A stretch of 64,000 nt of DNA, taken from Ideonella paludis. Its GTDB lineage: Bacteria > Pseudomonadota > Gammaproteobacteria > Burkholderiales > Burkholderiaceae_C. Of the stretch, positions 32,804 through 41,689 are shown piece after piece (the first letter of the stretch is position 1; each line of letters starts with the position of its first letter). The DNA lies in assembly GCF_018069865.1 (NCBI RefSeq), contig NZ_JAGQDG010000002.1, forward strand, positions 186,001 to 250,000. The letters run 5' to 3'. The notes beneath the pieces are model-generated. The model saw only the letters and a list, made by a program, of their open reading frames with translations. It made no database searches and was not told where the DNA came from. Position numbers and translations under genes: made by a program.

Positions 32804-32823
32804 TATGTCTTATATAAGACATA
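32804..32823. promoter_or_regulatory. Perfect 20-bp palindrome in the aceA promoter, probable operator
   Basis: TATGTCTTATATAAGACATA reads the same on both strands. On the minus strand its centre overlaps a plausible -10 (TATATA), with TTCAAT 17 bases upstream as a weak -35, about 85-95 bases before the aceA ATG. A dimeric repressor bound here would occlude RNA polymerase. The regulator, perhaps of the GntR type, is not encoded nearby and is not known. Confidence 0.75.
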
Positions 32824-32901
32824 TCTTTGAATCATTGAAAATCAATGACTTAGCTATCAGTTTCCACAATGCAAGAGTACGGCTTTCACTATGAAAAATT
32901 T

Positions 32902-32916
32902 TGCTGCATCGCAGCA
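32902..32916. promoter_or_regulatory. CTGC-N3-GCAG inverted repeat, PhaR-like site
   Basis: TGCTGC-ATC-GCAGCA lies in the AT-rich spacer about 180 bases upstream of aceA and 260 upstream of the hypothetical gene. The pattern CTGC-N3-4-GCAG is the binding site described for PhaR, the polyhydroxyalkanoate regulator, in Paracoccus. A PhaR link for either flanking gene is speculative. Confidence 0.3.
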
Positions 32917-33175
32917 CGGCCAAGTTTCATATTGCAAGACGCCGCCTTACCATGAGGAATTTTATTCATCGGCAGAAGTTGATCATCAGGGCCGCACATC
33001 ACGGCATTAGGTACGGCTCTGAACGTCGCACCAATTACCACAGCCCCGACACAACCCTTTGAGAACCGTTACAAAAGAATGCCCTTGTGCCGCAGGCGCC
33101 CACCTATAGTGGCTCGTTCGATACAACAGCGCCCAGCCAGCACCACAAGTGCTCGACCGGGCTAGGAGGTTTTCA

Positions 33176-33625
33176 GTGATCAATAGATTCCACGCTGGCT
33201 TGGTGAATCGCCCGCTTCGAGAGTTGTCCCCCATTGAGTTCGAGGTGGTGGATTTCGACAGTGCCCGCAACGCCTGGGCAACACCCAGAAGTGCAGTCGC
33301 TGCGCCAACCACCCCGCCTGCAGCACCGCCGCTTGCACAGAACTGGGAAGACCGTCGCCACGAGGCCTCGCCAGAGGACGTGTCACCCACAGCAGACGCG
33401 CTGCTTTGGTTTGCCAAGTTGCCAGAACCCATTCGTCCAAAGCACTTGTTGGCTTCATTTCCGCGGGTGCTGAATCGCATTGCCGCACACTGGGCTCAGC
33501 GGGCAGACTGCCTGAACGTGTTGGAGGACTTGCTGATTGACCGTCGCGGCACTCGCAGTGGCTTTGCCCCGCCCATCGCGGAGGAAATCGCAAGGCTGAG
33601 GGACTATCGGGTGCTAGAGCGTTAG
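33176..33625 (+). CDS. Hypothetical protein
   Basis: I do not recognise this protein of 149 aa. GTG 33176 is chosen because a perfect AGGAGG (33164-33169) lies six bases before it. The N-terminal part has LSPIEFEVVDFDSARNAW. A Pro/Ala-rich stretch (about 40-55) is probably a linker. The C-terminal 75 residues look globular and helical, with LLWFAKLPEPIRPKHL, PRVLNRIAAHW and LLIDRRGTRSGF. No signal peptide or membrane segment. It is followed by a terminator and stands alone between aceA and tRNA-Ser. Confidence 0.75.
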   Translation: MINRFHAGLVNRPLRELSPIEFEVVDFDSARNAWATPRSAVAAPTTPPAAPPLAQNWEDRRHEASPEDVSPTADALLWFAKLPEPIRPKHLLASFPRVLNRIAAHWAQRADCLNVLEDLLIDRRGTRSGFAPPIAEEIARLRDYRVLER

Positions 33626-33643
33626 CACCACCTGAGGATATGA

Positions 33644-33671
33644 AAAAGGGGCCCCGATTGGGGCCCCTTTT
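33644..33671. terminator. Bidirectional terminator between the hypothetical gene and tRNA-Ser
   Basis: AAAAGGGGCCCC (33644-33655), loop GATT, GGGGCCCCTTTT (33660-33671). The 12-bp perfect stem has A-tract and T-tract flanks, so it works on both strands: after the hypothetical gene going right, and nine bases after the tRNA-Ser CCA end going left. Confidence 0.92.
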
Positions 33672-33679
33672 CTATGGGT

Positions 33680-33770
33680 TGGCGGAGACGGAGGGATTCG
33701 AACCCTCGATGCGCTTTTGGCGCATACTCCCTTAGCAGGGGAGCACCTTCGGCCACTCGGTCACGTCTCC
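33680..33770 (-). tRNA. tRNA-Ser (anticodon GCT)
   Basis: Minus-strand tRNA of 91 bases with a 5' GGAGACG acceptor arm, a D-arm GAGTGGCCGAAGGTGC, anticodon stem CTCCC/GGGAG with GCT (complement at 33734-33736), a long class II variable arm, GGTTCGAATCC in the T-arm and an encoded CCA. It reads AGC/AGT serine codons. It lies 26 bases downstream of lysC on the same strand and ends at a shared terminator. Confidence 0.97.
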
Positions 33771-33796
33771 AACCTAAGCTCGAATTCTAACCTGAA

Positions 33797-35086
33797 TTAG
33801 GAGCCGATTTTTGCGCCTGCAGCATTTGGATCATCAAGATCAAATGCTTTGTGCAGCGCACGCACCGCCAACTCCATGTACTTCTCGTCAATCACGACAG
33901 AAGTCTTGATCTCGCTGGTGGAGATCATCTGGATATTGATGCCCTCTTCGCTCAGCGAGCGGAACATCTTGGAGGCCACGCCCACATGGCTGCGCATGCC
34001 AATGCCCACGATGGAGACCTTGCAGATCTTGTTGTCACCCACCACCTGTGCGGCATTGGTGGCCGGCTGCACCTGGGTCTTGAGCAAATCCAGAGTGCGC
34101 TGATAGTCGTTACGATGCACAGTGAACGAGAAATCGGTCTTACCGTCATTCGAAACGTTCTGGATGATCACATCCACGTCAATATTGGCGTCGGCCACAG
34201 CGCCCAAGATTTGCGAGGCGATACCGGGTTTATCAGGAACCCCCATCACAGTGACCTTGGCTTCGTCACGGTTGAACGCAATGCCCGATACAACGGCTTG
34301 TTCCATGTTCTCGTCTTCCTCGAAAGTGATCAGGGTGCCCGACTTGGCTTCTTCGTCGATGTTGATGTCCCAGGGGGTGAAGCTCGACAGCACGCGAAGC
34401 GGGACGCGGTACTTGCCCGCAAACTCCACCGAGCGGATCTGCAGCACCTTGGAGCCGAGGCTCGCCATCTCCAGCATTTCTTCGAAACAAATGGTGTGAA
34501 GGCGCTTGGCTTCTGGGACGATGCGCGGGTCGGTGGTGTAGACGCCATCCACATCGGTATAGATCAGGCACTCTGCAGCCTTCATGGCTGCGGCGATGGC
34601 CACCGCCGAAGTATCCGAGCCGCCACGCCCAAGGGTGGTGATGTTCTGAGCGTCATCCATGCCTTGGAAGCCAGTGATGACCACCACTTTGCCAGCGCTC
34701 AAATCGGCGCGAACTCGCTGGTCATCAATGCTCTCGATGCGGGCCTTGGTGTAGGAGGCGTCCGTGCGAACGGGAACCTGCCAGCCCGCATAACTGACGG
34801 CGTCAATCCCTTCAGCTTGCAAAGCCAAGGCCAACAACCCCACCGAGACTTGCTCACCCGTGCTGGCAATCATGTCCAGCTCACGCAGCATTTGGGGCGT
34901 TTGTGCGGCTGGGGAGACCTCTCTGGCCAAGCCCAGCAATCGGTTGGTTTCACCACTCATGGCCGACGGAACGACGACCATCTGGTGCCCTGCACGGTGC
35001 CACTTGGCGACGCGCTTTGCGACATTGCGGATGCGCTCGGGAGAGCCCATCGACGTGCCGCCGTATTTGTGAACGATCAATGCCAT
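33797..35086 (-). CDS. lysC: Aspartate kinase
   Basis: Phosphorylates aspartate, the first step towards lysine, threonine and methionine; 429 aa. The substrate motif VHKYGGTSMGS is at residues 5-15, with GRGGSDTSAVA and TDVDGVYTTDPR in the kinase domain. Two ACT domains at the C-terminus (about 265-340 and 345-420) suggest feedback control by lysine and/or threonine. Start ATG 35086. It lies downstream of tilS with about 100 bases between. It is a single-function kinase without a homoserine dehydrogenase fusion. Confidence 0.97.
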   Translation of the reverse strand: MALIVHKYGGTSMGSPERIRNVAKRVAKWHRAGHQMVVVPSAMSGETNRLLGLAREVSPAAQTPQMLRELDMIASTGEQVSVGLLALALQAEGIDAVSYAGWQVPVRTDASYTKARIESIDDQRVRADLSAGKVVVITGFQGMDDAQNITTLGRGGSDTSAVAIAAAMKAAECLIYTDVDGVYTTDPRIVPEAKRLHTICFEEMLEMASLGSKVLQIRSVEFAGKYRVPLRVLSSFTPWDINIDEEAKSGTLITFEEDENMEQAVVSGIAFNRDEAKVTVMGVPDKPGIASQILGAVADANIDVDVIIQNVSNDGKTDFSFTVHRNDYQRTLDLLKTQVQPATNAAQVVGDNKICKVSIVGIGMRSHVGVASKMFRSLSEEGINIQMISTSEIKTSVVIDEKYMELAVRALHKAFDLDDPNAAGAKIGS

Positions 35087-35186
35087 GGATTTGCGGAAAT
35101 GACTGCTTTCGCGGGAAGTGACGCACCGCAGCAGCGCCGCAGTCGTCCACAACCCCCTATTCTAACTGTTGCAATGCAGCAAATTT

Positions 35187-36545
35187 TCAGTCAATCGAGG
35201 GCACATCGACTGAATCGGGGTGCCAATGCAACACCAACTGCGGCTCACCCACCGGGGCCTGGTAGCGGGCGTCCATGCCCAATCCCGGCACAAACAGCAG
35301 TTGATCGCCTTGCCAGACTAAGGGGCCTGATCGCGCCCACTGCGGGACGCCCAGCGCCTGAAACTGCTTTTTCAGGGACCGCGCCGGTCGTCCGGGGCCT
35401 AATTGAAACTGCTCGCGGCCCACGCGAGCCGCCAGGGTAGCGCCGCGCAGCATGGCCGGGCGGACACCCTGCTGCATGGCCACGGTCCAGCGCAAGGTGC
35501 CCCGCCACGCAGGCAGGTGCAGCGCACCCGCTTGGACAGCGCTGGGCCACACGACCAATTCGTCCGACGTCGTTGATGCAGACACGACGGGGGCTTGCAC
35601 CGTCTCAACCGAAAACTGCCCCCGATAAAGACGGAGCTCTTGTCCGAAGGCCAAGGGCCAGCGGGCCTGCTTCAAGCGAGCGCCCTCTTGGGTAACCCGC
35701 TCAAGCAATGTGCAGCTGACACCACCATGGAGCATCTGAGTCAGCCAGTGCCGCAGAACCCAAAACCGCTGCGCAGAAGAGCACTCACACCAAGCCTCTG
35801 CATTGAGGCCGCGCGGAGAAAGCATAGGCTTGAGCAAAAGCTCCGCCGACTCTCGAATGAAGGCGTCGGCGGCGGCCGCGTGCTGAGCCACATCGGACAA
35901 GGCCTGTTCGGCGCGCGGGAAATGCCGAGTCAGCGCCGGCAAGACCTCAAGACGTAGACGGTTGCGATCAAACCGAGGATCCTGATTGCTGTCATCATCG
36001 ATGTAGCTCAGGCGCCAGCGTTGGACATAGGCTTCGATGGCGCTCCGGGGCTGGGACAGCCAGGGCCTGAGCCAAATCACGCCGTCACGCTCTGCGGCCT
36101 GGGGCATGGCCGCCAGTCCCGCCGGCCCGGCTCCGCGCAGTGCCTGCAAAAGCACGGTCTCAGCTTGGTCACCGCGGTGGTGCGCCAAGAGGACATGGCG
36201 GGCCCCATGCGCGCTGGCCATGCGCGTGAGCGCCGCATAGCGCTCTCGACGCGCCCAGGCCTCAATGCTCTCTCCGGGGCTCGGCTGAGTCTTCAGGCGT
36301 TCAAACGCGAAGCTGAGGGGCCAGCCTTGCCGAACCCATCGTTGGCATTGCGCCTGAACATGGGCAAGCCATTGATCAGCACCGGGCTGCAGGCCATGGT
36401 GCACATGCAAGGCCAACACTTTGAGGCCTGCCGCGCGGGCCTGCCGGCTCACGGCATGCAGCAGTGCAGTGGAATCTCGGCCGCCGCTGGTAGCCACAGC
36501 CACCACAGCTCTCTGAGCGGGCATAGTGTGCCGCGCAGGCACCAC
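35187..36545 (-). CDS. tilS: tRNA(Ile)-lysidine synthetase TilS
   Basis: Converts C34 of the tRNA-Ile CAU anticodon to lysidine using ATP and lysine. Up to 452 aa. The PP-loop SGGRDSTALLH is near residue 20, followed by HVHHGLQPGAD and LAHHRGDQAET, then the TilS-specific middle and C-terminal domains with RSLKKQFQALGVPQWAR. The start is uncertain: GTG 36545 lies just 5 bases after accA, and ATG 36524 is an alternative. Placement directly downstream of accA is common in betaproteobacteria. Confidence 0.94.
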   Translation of the reverse strand: MVPARHTMPAQRAVVAVATSGGRDSTALLHAVSRQARAAGLKVLALHVHHGLQPGADQWLAHVQAQCQRWVRQGWPLSFAFERLKTQPSPGESIEAWARRERYAALTRMASAHGARHVLLAHHRGDQAETVLLQALRGAGPAGLAAMPQAAERDGVIWLRPWLSQPRSAIEAYVQRWRLSYIDDDSNQDPRFDRNRLRLEVLPALTRHFPRAEQALSDVAQHAAAADAFIRESAELLLKPMLSPRGLNAEAWCECSSAQRFWVLRHWLTQMLHGGVSCTLLERVTQEGARLKQARWPLAFGQELRLYRGQFSVETVQAPVVSASTTSDELVVWPSAVQAGALHLPAWRGTLRWTVAMQQGVRPAMLRGATLAARVGREQFQLGPGRPARSLKKQFQALGVPQWARSGPLVWQGDQLLFVPGLGMDARYQAPVGEPQLVLHWHPDSVDVPSID

Positions 36546-36550
36546 AGCGC

Positions 36551-37522
36551 TCAGCGCGCCGTGGTATCGGTGAAGCGGCCGTAGCTCTTCAGGCGGTCAT
36601 AGCGGCGCTGGAGCAAGTCTTCAGTGGACAGGTCCGCCACCTGACGCAAGGCATCCACCAAGCCACGCTTCAATTGCGTGGCCATGGCCGGGATGTCACG
36701 GTGCGCGCCGCCCACCGGCTCATTGACGATCTTGTCCACCAAGCCCAAGGCCTTCAAGCGGTGCGCGGTGATGCCCAGGGCTTCGGCGGCGTCAGAGGCT
36801 CGCTCTGCGGTCTTCCACAAAATAGAGGCACAGCCTTCCGGCGAAATGACAGAGTAGACCGAGAACTGCAGCATCAGCACCTGATCCGCCACACTGATGG
36901 CCAGTGCACCGCCTGAGCCGCCCTCGCCGATGATGGTGGTGATGATGGGCACTTCGAGCTGCGCCATCTCAAAGATGTTGCGCCCAATGGCTTCTGACTG
37001 ACCACGCTCTTCAGCGCCAATGCCTGGGTAAGCCCCCGGTGTGTCGACAAAGGTGAACACCGGCAAACCGAACTTTTCGGCCAGTTTCATCAGACGCAGA
37101 GCCTTGCGATAACCCTCAGGGCGCGGCATACCGAAGTTTCGGGCAGCACGCTCCTTGGTGTCGCGGCCCTTTTGCTGGCCAATCACCATACAGGCTTGGC
37201 CGTTAAACCGCGCCAATCCGCCCACGATGGAGAGGTCGTCTGCGAACGAGCGGTCACCGTGCAACTCTTGAAACTCGGTGAAGATCTCGTTCACATAGTC
37301 CAGCGTGTAGGGGCGCTGGGGATGGCGAGCAATCTGGGTCACCTGCCAAGGCGTGAGGCTGGTGTAGATGTCTTTGGTGAGTTGCAGGCTCTTTTTGTCC
37401 AAGCGGTCAATCTCTTCTGAGATGTCCACCGCGGACTCGTTCTGCACATAGCGGAGTTCTTCGATCTTCGATTCGAGTTCGGCGATCGGTTGCTCAAATT
37501 CGAGGAAATGTCGTTTGCTCAT
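36551..37522 (-). CDS. accA: Acetyl-CoA carboxylase carboxyltransferase subunit alpha
   Basis: Alpha half of the carboxyltransferase that makes malonyl-CoA for fatty-acid synthesis; 323 aa. The opening [18 protein letters not shown], then [38 protein letters not shown] and [11 protein letters not shown] are family hallmarks. ATG 37522 is preferred over one nine bases upstream because AAAGG is too close to the latter. Its beta partner accD is not in the window. Confidence 0.97.
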   Translation of the reverse strand: MSKRHFLEFEQPIAELESKIEELRYVQNESAVDISEEIDRLDKKSLQLTKDIYTSLTPWQVTQIARHPQRPYTLDYVNEIFTEFQELHGDRSFADDLSIVGGLARFNGQACMVIGQQKGRDTKERAARNFGMPRPEGYRKALRLMKLAEKFGLPVFTFVDTPGAYPGIGAEERGQSEAIGRNIFEMAQLEVPIITTIIGEGGSGGALAISVADQVLMLQFSVYSVISPEGCASILWKTAERASDAAEALGITAHRLKALGLVDKIVNEPVGGAHRDIPAMATQLKRGLVDALRQVADLSTEDLLQRRYDRLKSYGRFTDTTAR

Positions 37523-37603
37523 GCGATCCATACCTTTCCGGTATTTTCACAGGTTTACAGTGTGCCAGCGAATTCGGGGAATCCACAGACCCAGCAGCGT
37601 CGG

Positions 37604-38272
37604 TCAGTAGTTGACAGGGACTGGATCTAGGCTGCGCCAGAGGTACCAGGTCGCCACAGAGCGGTATGGCGCCCAGCCCTCGCCCAATTCTCGGGCTTCC
37701 GCCCGTGAGACAGGCTCCTCACTGAAGTAGTTGACGCTGATGCCCTTGAGAAGGCCCAGGTCGTCGAGCGGCAGCACGTTGGGGCGCATCAGGTGAAAAA
37801 TCAGGAACATTTCGGCCGTCCAGCGGCCGATGCCGCGGATGGCGACCAACTCCTCGATGATGGCTTCATCGTCCATGGCATCCCATTGCCCGACGTGAAC
37901 CTGCTCCTGCGCAAAGTGGCGAGCCAAGTCTGACAAATACTCTGACTTACGCACCGACAGGCCCACGGCCCGCAGAGCGGGTGTATCGAGGCCCAGCACC
38001 CGCTCGGGATGGATGCGGTGCTCAGCATCGGCGACCACCGCCGCGAACTTCTCCCAGACCGACTGCGCGGCCTTGACCGAAATCTGCTGGCCCACGATAG
38101 AGCGCGCCAACGTGGTGAAAGCATCGCCGCGGCTTTGCAGCCGCGCCTCACCGAATTGCGGGATGAGCTTCTTCATCACCCGATCGCGTTTCATCAGATG
38201 CTTGCAAGCCTCGTCCCAATAAGAGGGCGTGACAAACTCTGGCGACAAGTCGCCTGCACTGGATGCCGTCAC
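37604..38272 (-). CDS. DNA-3-methyladenine glycosylase, AlkA/HhH-GPD family
   Basis: Base-excision repair glycosylase of 222 aa. The HhH-GPD core is visible: LARSIVGQQISVKAA, the helix-hairpin-helix IRGIGRWTAEMFLIF and the catalytic aspartate region LPLDDLGLL. It lacks the N-terminal domain of E. coli AlkA and is closer to the shorter Mag1-like proteins. Start is GTG 38272, one base after the cysS stop, so the two genes are coupled. It has no known link to cysteinyl-tRNA synthesis. Confidence 0.9.
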   Translation of the reverse strand: MTASSAGDLSPEFVTPSYWDEACKHLMKRDRVMKKLIPQFGEARLQSRGDAFTTLARSIVGQQISVKAAQSVWEKFAAVVADAEHRIHPERVLGLDTPALRAVGLSVRKSEYLSDLARHFAQEQVHVGQWDAMDDEAIIEELVAIRGIGRWTAEMFLIFHLMRPNVLPLDDLGLLKGISVNYFSEEPVSRAEARELGEGWAPYRSVATWYLWRSLDPVPVNY

Positions 38273-38273
38273 G

Positions 38274-39647
38274 TCAGGCCTTCACCCAAGTCGTGCCTTG
38301 AGGCGAGTCTTTGAGCTGAATGCCAGCCGCCACCAACTCCTCTCGAATACGGTCCGCCTCAGCAAAGTTGCGCGCCGCCTTGGCCGCTTGCCGCTGGGCG
38401 ATCAAGGCGTCGATGGCTGCGGCATCCATGCCGGCCCCCGCCTTCAAGAACTCCGCGGGGTCTTGCTGAAGGATACCCAGCGTGGCACCCAACTGCTTGA
38501 GCAAAGCAGCACTCTCCCCGGACCCCGTCTTGTTGACCTCGCTGGCCAAGTCGAACAACACAGCCAGCGCCGCTGGCGCGTTGAAGTCATCGTCCATGGC
38601 GGCGCGGAAGGCCGCGGCCGCGGGATGATCCCAATCCAAGGCTGAGCTTGCCTGGGGCGCCGATTGCAAGGCAGTGTAGAGCCGCCGCAGCGCGCTGCGG
38701 GCGTCATTCAGGTGCGCATCGCTGAAATTAAAGGGGCTGCGGTAGTGCGTGCGCAGCATGAAGAAGCGCAGCGTCTCGCCGTCATAGTCCTTCAGCACGT
38801 CACGGATGGTGAAGAAGTTGCCCAAAGATTTGGACATCTTCTCGTTGTCAACGTTCAAGAAGCCGTTGTGCATCCAGACGTTCACGAAGGGCTTACCCAG
38901 CGCACCTTCGCTCTGTGCAATCTCGTTCTCGTGGTGGGGGAACTGCAGGTCCATGCCACCGCCGTGAATGTCAAAGTGCTCACCCAGCAGCGCGCAGCTC
39001 ATGGCCGAGCACTCAATGTGCCAGCCTGGACGGCCCATGCCATACACACCGTCGTACTTGGCATCGGCGGGCTCCTCGGGCTTAGCCGCCTTCCAGAGCA
39101 CGAAGTCCAGCGGGTCTTCTTTGCTGCCTTCCACTGCCACGCGCTCACCGGCTCGCAGGTCGTCCAAAGACTTGCCCGACAGCTTGCCGTAGCCCGGGAA
39201 CTTACGGACCGCATAGTTGACGTCACCGCTGGCGGCTCGGTAGGCCAAGCCCTTGCCCTCCAGGGTCTGAATGAGGCTGATCATTTGCGGCACGTAGTCC
39301 GTCGCGCGAGGCTCGTGGTCGGGCCTGCTGACGCCGATGGCGCCAATGTCCTGATGCAGCGCGTCGATCATCTCGTCCGTCAATGCGCGCAAGGTGATGC
39401 CGCGCTCCACGGCTCGGCGAATGATCTTGTCGTCGATGTCGGTGATATTGCGCACATAGGTGACACGGTAGCCGCTGGCCTTCAGCCAGCGATACACCAC
39501 GTCGAAGGCCATCATCATCCTTGCATGGCCCATGTGGCAGAGGTCGTAGATCGTCATGCCGCAGACGTACATGCGGACATGGCCGGGCTCAATGGGCGTG
39601 AAGGGCTCGACCTGACGGGTCAGCGAATTGAAGATGCGCAAGCTCAT
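38274..39647 (-). CDS. cysS: Cysteinyl-tRNA synthetase
   Basis: Charges tRNA-Cys; 457 aa, class I. The zinc-binding Cys in [10 protein letters not shown] precedes the HIGH-like HMGHARMM, and the KMSKS loop is [20 protein letters not shown] and the zinc-site [10 protein letters not shown] also match. ATG 39647 is chosen; the frame continues 24 residues upstream without family similarity. It is divergent from the periplasmic cyclophilin gene across 171 bases. Confidence 0.97.
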   Translation of the reverse strand: MSLRIFNSLTRQVEPFTPIEPGHVRMYVCGMTIYDLCHMGHARMMMAFDVVYRWLKASGYRVTYVRNITDIDDKIIRRAVERGITLRALTDEMIDALHQDIGAIGVSRPDHEPRATDYVPQMISLIQTLEGKGLAYRAASGDVNYAVRKFPGYGKLSGKSLDDLRAGERVAVEGSKEDPLDFVLWKAAKPEEPADAKYDGVYGMGRPGWHIECSAMSCALLGEHFDIHGGGMDLQFPHHENEIAQSEGALGKPFVNVWMHNGFLNVDNEKMSKSLGNFFTIRDVLKDYDGETLRFFMLRTHYRSPFNFSDAHLNDARSALRRLYTALQSAPQASSALDWDHPAAAAFRAAMDDDFNAPAALAVLFDLASEVNKTGSGESAALLKQLGATLGILQQDPAEFLKAGAGMDAAAIDALIAQRQAAKAARNFAEADRIREELVAAGIQLKDSPQGTTWVKA

Positions 39648-39818
39648 CGGCAGCAGGGTCAAAAGTGCAATGGCCGCCCTGGCATGGCTCAAAAGGAGCG
39701 CATACAGGGCAGAAAGCAAGGTCTGGGGTTATCGAGTCCGGTCTCTCATCGGCCTGTTGTGCGGAGGCTCGGCGCGGCTCGATAGAATCAAGGCAGTATA
39801 GCGAAGGAGACTTCCACC

Positions 39819-40406
39819 GTGACCCAGACCCCTGCCCTGCCCCGCTTTGCCCGCGCAACCATCGTGGGTGCCATGCTCACGCTCGCCAGCCTCGGCGCCG
39901 CCTGGGCGCAGAAAGTTCAGCTCAGCACCAGCGCGGGTGACATCGTCATCCAGTTGGACAAGGAGAAAGCGCCCAAGACGGTGGACAACTTTGTGCAGTA
40001 CGTGAAGGCCGGCCACTACAACGGCACCATCTTCCATCGGGTCATCGATAACTTCATGATCCAAGGCGGAGGCATGACAGCGGACATGAAGGAAAAGCCG
40101 ACCCGCGCGCCCATTCCGCTGGAAAGCCGTAACGGCCTGACCAATGTGCGCGGCAGCCTCGCCATGGCGCGCACAGCCAACCCGAATTCAGCCACGGCGC
40201 AGTTCTTTGTGAACGTGCGCGACAACCCCTTCTTGGACCAAGCCAACGCCCGCGACGGTGAAGGCTATGCCGTGTTTGGCAAGGTCGTTGAAGGCATGGA
40301 GGTGGTCGACAAGATCAAGGTCGTTGCCACCACAACCAAGGGCCCGCACCAAAACGTGCCCGCTGAACCCATTCTCATCAAAAAGGCCTCGATCATCGAG
40401 CCGTGA
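39819..40406 (+). CDS. Periplasmic peptidyl-prolyl cis-trans isomerase, cyclophilin type
   Basis: Cyclophilin of 195 aa with an N-terminal signal peptide ([20 protein letters not shown], cleavage near residue 31), hence exported. The fold has [22 protein letters not shown], with the catalytic Arg, and [12 protein letters not shown]. Start is GTG 39819 with AAGGAGA just upstream. It is followed four bases later by a cytoplasmic paralogue, a tandem pair of exported and cytoplasmic forms corresponding to E. coli PpiA and PpiB. Confidence 0.93.
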   Translation: MTQTPALPRFARATIVGAMLTLASLGAAWAQKVQLSTSAGDIVIQLDKEKAPKTVDNFVQYVKAGHYNGTIFHRVIDNFMIQGGGMTADMKEKPTRAPIPLESRNGLTNVRGSLAMARTANPNSATAQFFVNVRDNPFLDQANARDGEGYAVFGKVVEGMEVVDKIKVVATTTKGPHQNVPAEPILIKKASIIEP

Positions 40407-40410
40407 CACC

Positions 40411-40914
40411 ATGACCAAAACTGTAGAGTTGACCACCAACCAAGGCGTGATCCGCCTGGAATTGGACGAGCAAAAAGCCCCGCTGACCGTGGCGAACTTT
40501 TTGAGCTATGTGAACAAGGGCCATTACGACGGCACCATCTTCCACCGCGTGATCAAGAACTTCATGATCCAAGGCGGTGGCATGACGGCCGACATGAGCC
40601 AAAAGCCCACGGATGCCACCATCCAAAACGAAGCCAATAACGGCCTGAAGAACGACAAGTACACCATCGCCATGGCCCGCACCAGCGCGCCTCATTCGGC
40701 CTCGGCGCAGTTCTTCATCAACACCAAGAAAAATGACTTCCTGAACTTCAGCTCTGAATCCTCCAGCGGCTGGGGTTATGCCGTCTTCGGCAGGGTGGTG
40801 GCCGGCACCGAGGTGGTCGATGCCATTGAAAAAGTCCGCACGGGCAATAAGAACGGTCACGGCGATGTGCCCCTTGAAGCCATCGTGATCGAAAAGGCCG
40901 TCGAGATTGTCTGA
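40411..40914 (+). CDS. ppiB: Cytoplasmic peptidyl-prolyl cis-trans isomerase B
   Basis: Cytoplasmic cyclophilin of 167 aa. Without a signal peptide it starts directly at [40 protein letters not shown] and [15 protein letters not shown] form the active site. Very similar to the upstream exported copy, so the two arose by tandem duplication. Its 3' end overlaps the TTG start of lpxH by eight bases. Confidence 0.95.
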   Translation: MTKTVELTTNQGVIRLELDEQKAPLTVANFLSYVNKGHYDGTIFHRVIKNFMIQGGGMTADMSQKPTDATIQNEANNGLKNDKYTIAMARTSAPHSASAQFFINTKKNDFLNFSSESSSGWGYAVFGRVVAGTEVVDAIEKVRTGNKNGHGDVPLEAIVIEKAVEIV

Positions 40915-41689
40915 ATCTCAAGGCGCGCTGCCTGAAGTGGCGAGCGTCTGGGTGCAGGCCGAGGTGATCGATGTCGTCTCAGACCTGCACCTCAGCCCCG
41001 ACATGCCGCGCACCCTGGCGGCATTCTTGGCCTGCCTTGGCAGCACCCAAGCGCAAGCATTGGTGTTGCTGGGCGATGTGTTTGAGGCCTGGGTCGGCGA
41101 TGACGTCTTGAGCCAGCCCTTCGAAGCGGAATGCGCCCTTGCACTGCGAGCGTTCGCTCAGCAGCGCCCGCTGCTGGTGATGCGTGGCAACCGAGACTTT
41201 CTGTTGGGCCCCGCCTTTTTCGAAGCCACGGGTGCTCAAGACCTGCCCGATCCCTGCGTATTGCGCAGCCCGCTGGGCCAGGCCTTGCTGGCGCACGGCG
41301 ACGCCTGGTGCGTGGCCGACACCGCCTACCAACAGTTCCGCGCCCAAGTGCGGCACAGTGCGTGGCAATCCGCTTTCTTGGCCAAGCCTTTGGCTGAACG
41401 GTTGGCCATCGCCCAAGGGCTGAGGGCGGCCAGCCAGGCGCACCAGCAAGACCCCAATCACAGCCATGCCGATGTCGACCTGGAGATGGCGGGTCAGCAC
41501 TTGGCAGCCGCGAACTGCAACGTCCTGGTGCACGGCCATACCCACAAGCCCGGCACCCAAGGCTGGGGCTCAGGCCTGCTGCGCCATGTGCTGAGCGATT
41601 GGGACCTGGACGGGCACGGCACGCCGCGTTGCGAAGTGCTGCGCTGGAGCCAGGCCGGCTGGCACAGGCTGCCGCCGAGCGCTTGCTGA
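40907..41689 (+). CDS. lpxH: UDP-2,3-diacylglucosamine diphosphatase LpxH
   Basis: Metallophosphoesterase of lipid A synthesis that releases UMP to give lipid X; up to 260 aa. Metal-ligand motifs SDLHL (residues 25-29), [24 protein letters not shown] and a C-terminal VHGHTHKPG are all present. The start is uncertain: TTG 40907 inside the end of ppiB has AAAAGG nine bases upstream. It overlaps the next gene by one base. LpxK, two steps later in the pathway, is at the right end of the window. Confidence 0.93.
   Translation: MSESQGALPEVASVWVQAEVIDVVSDLHLSPDMPRTLAAFLACLGSTQAQALVLLGDVFEAWVGDDVLSQPFEAECALALRAFAQQRPLLVMRGNRDFLLGPAFFEATGAQDLPDPCVLRSPLGQALLAHGDAWCVADTAYQQFRAQVRHSAWQSAFLAKPLAERLAIAQGLRAASQAHQQDPNHSHADVDLEMAGQHLAAANCNVLVHGHTHKPGTQGWGSGLLRHVLSDWDLDGHGTPRCEVLRWSQAGWHRLPPSAC

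Larger units (their letters stand above)
32724..33163. other. AT-rich spacer between aceA and the next gene
   Basis: The only gene-free stretch over 300 bases in the window, visibly richer in A and T than its surroundings. It holds the aceA promoter and its palindrome, a hairpin TCATTGA-AAA-TCAATGA (32832-32848), a CTGC-N3-GCAG site (32904-32914) and, near its right end, TATAGT (about 33112) that could be a -10 for the downstream gene. No open frame with coding character was seen. A small RNA cannot be excluded. Confidence 0.6.

Noticed and set aside
40258-40410. Longer version of ppiB starting inside the upstream cyclophilin gene
   Set aside because: The extra residues are out-of-frame translation of the first cyclophilin; ATG 40411 gives the standard PpiB start.
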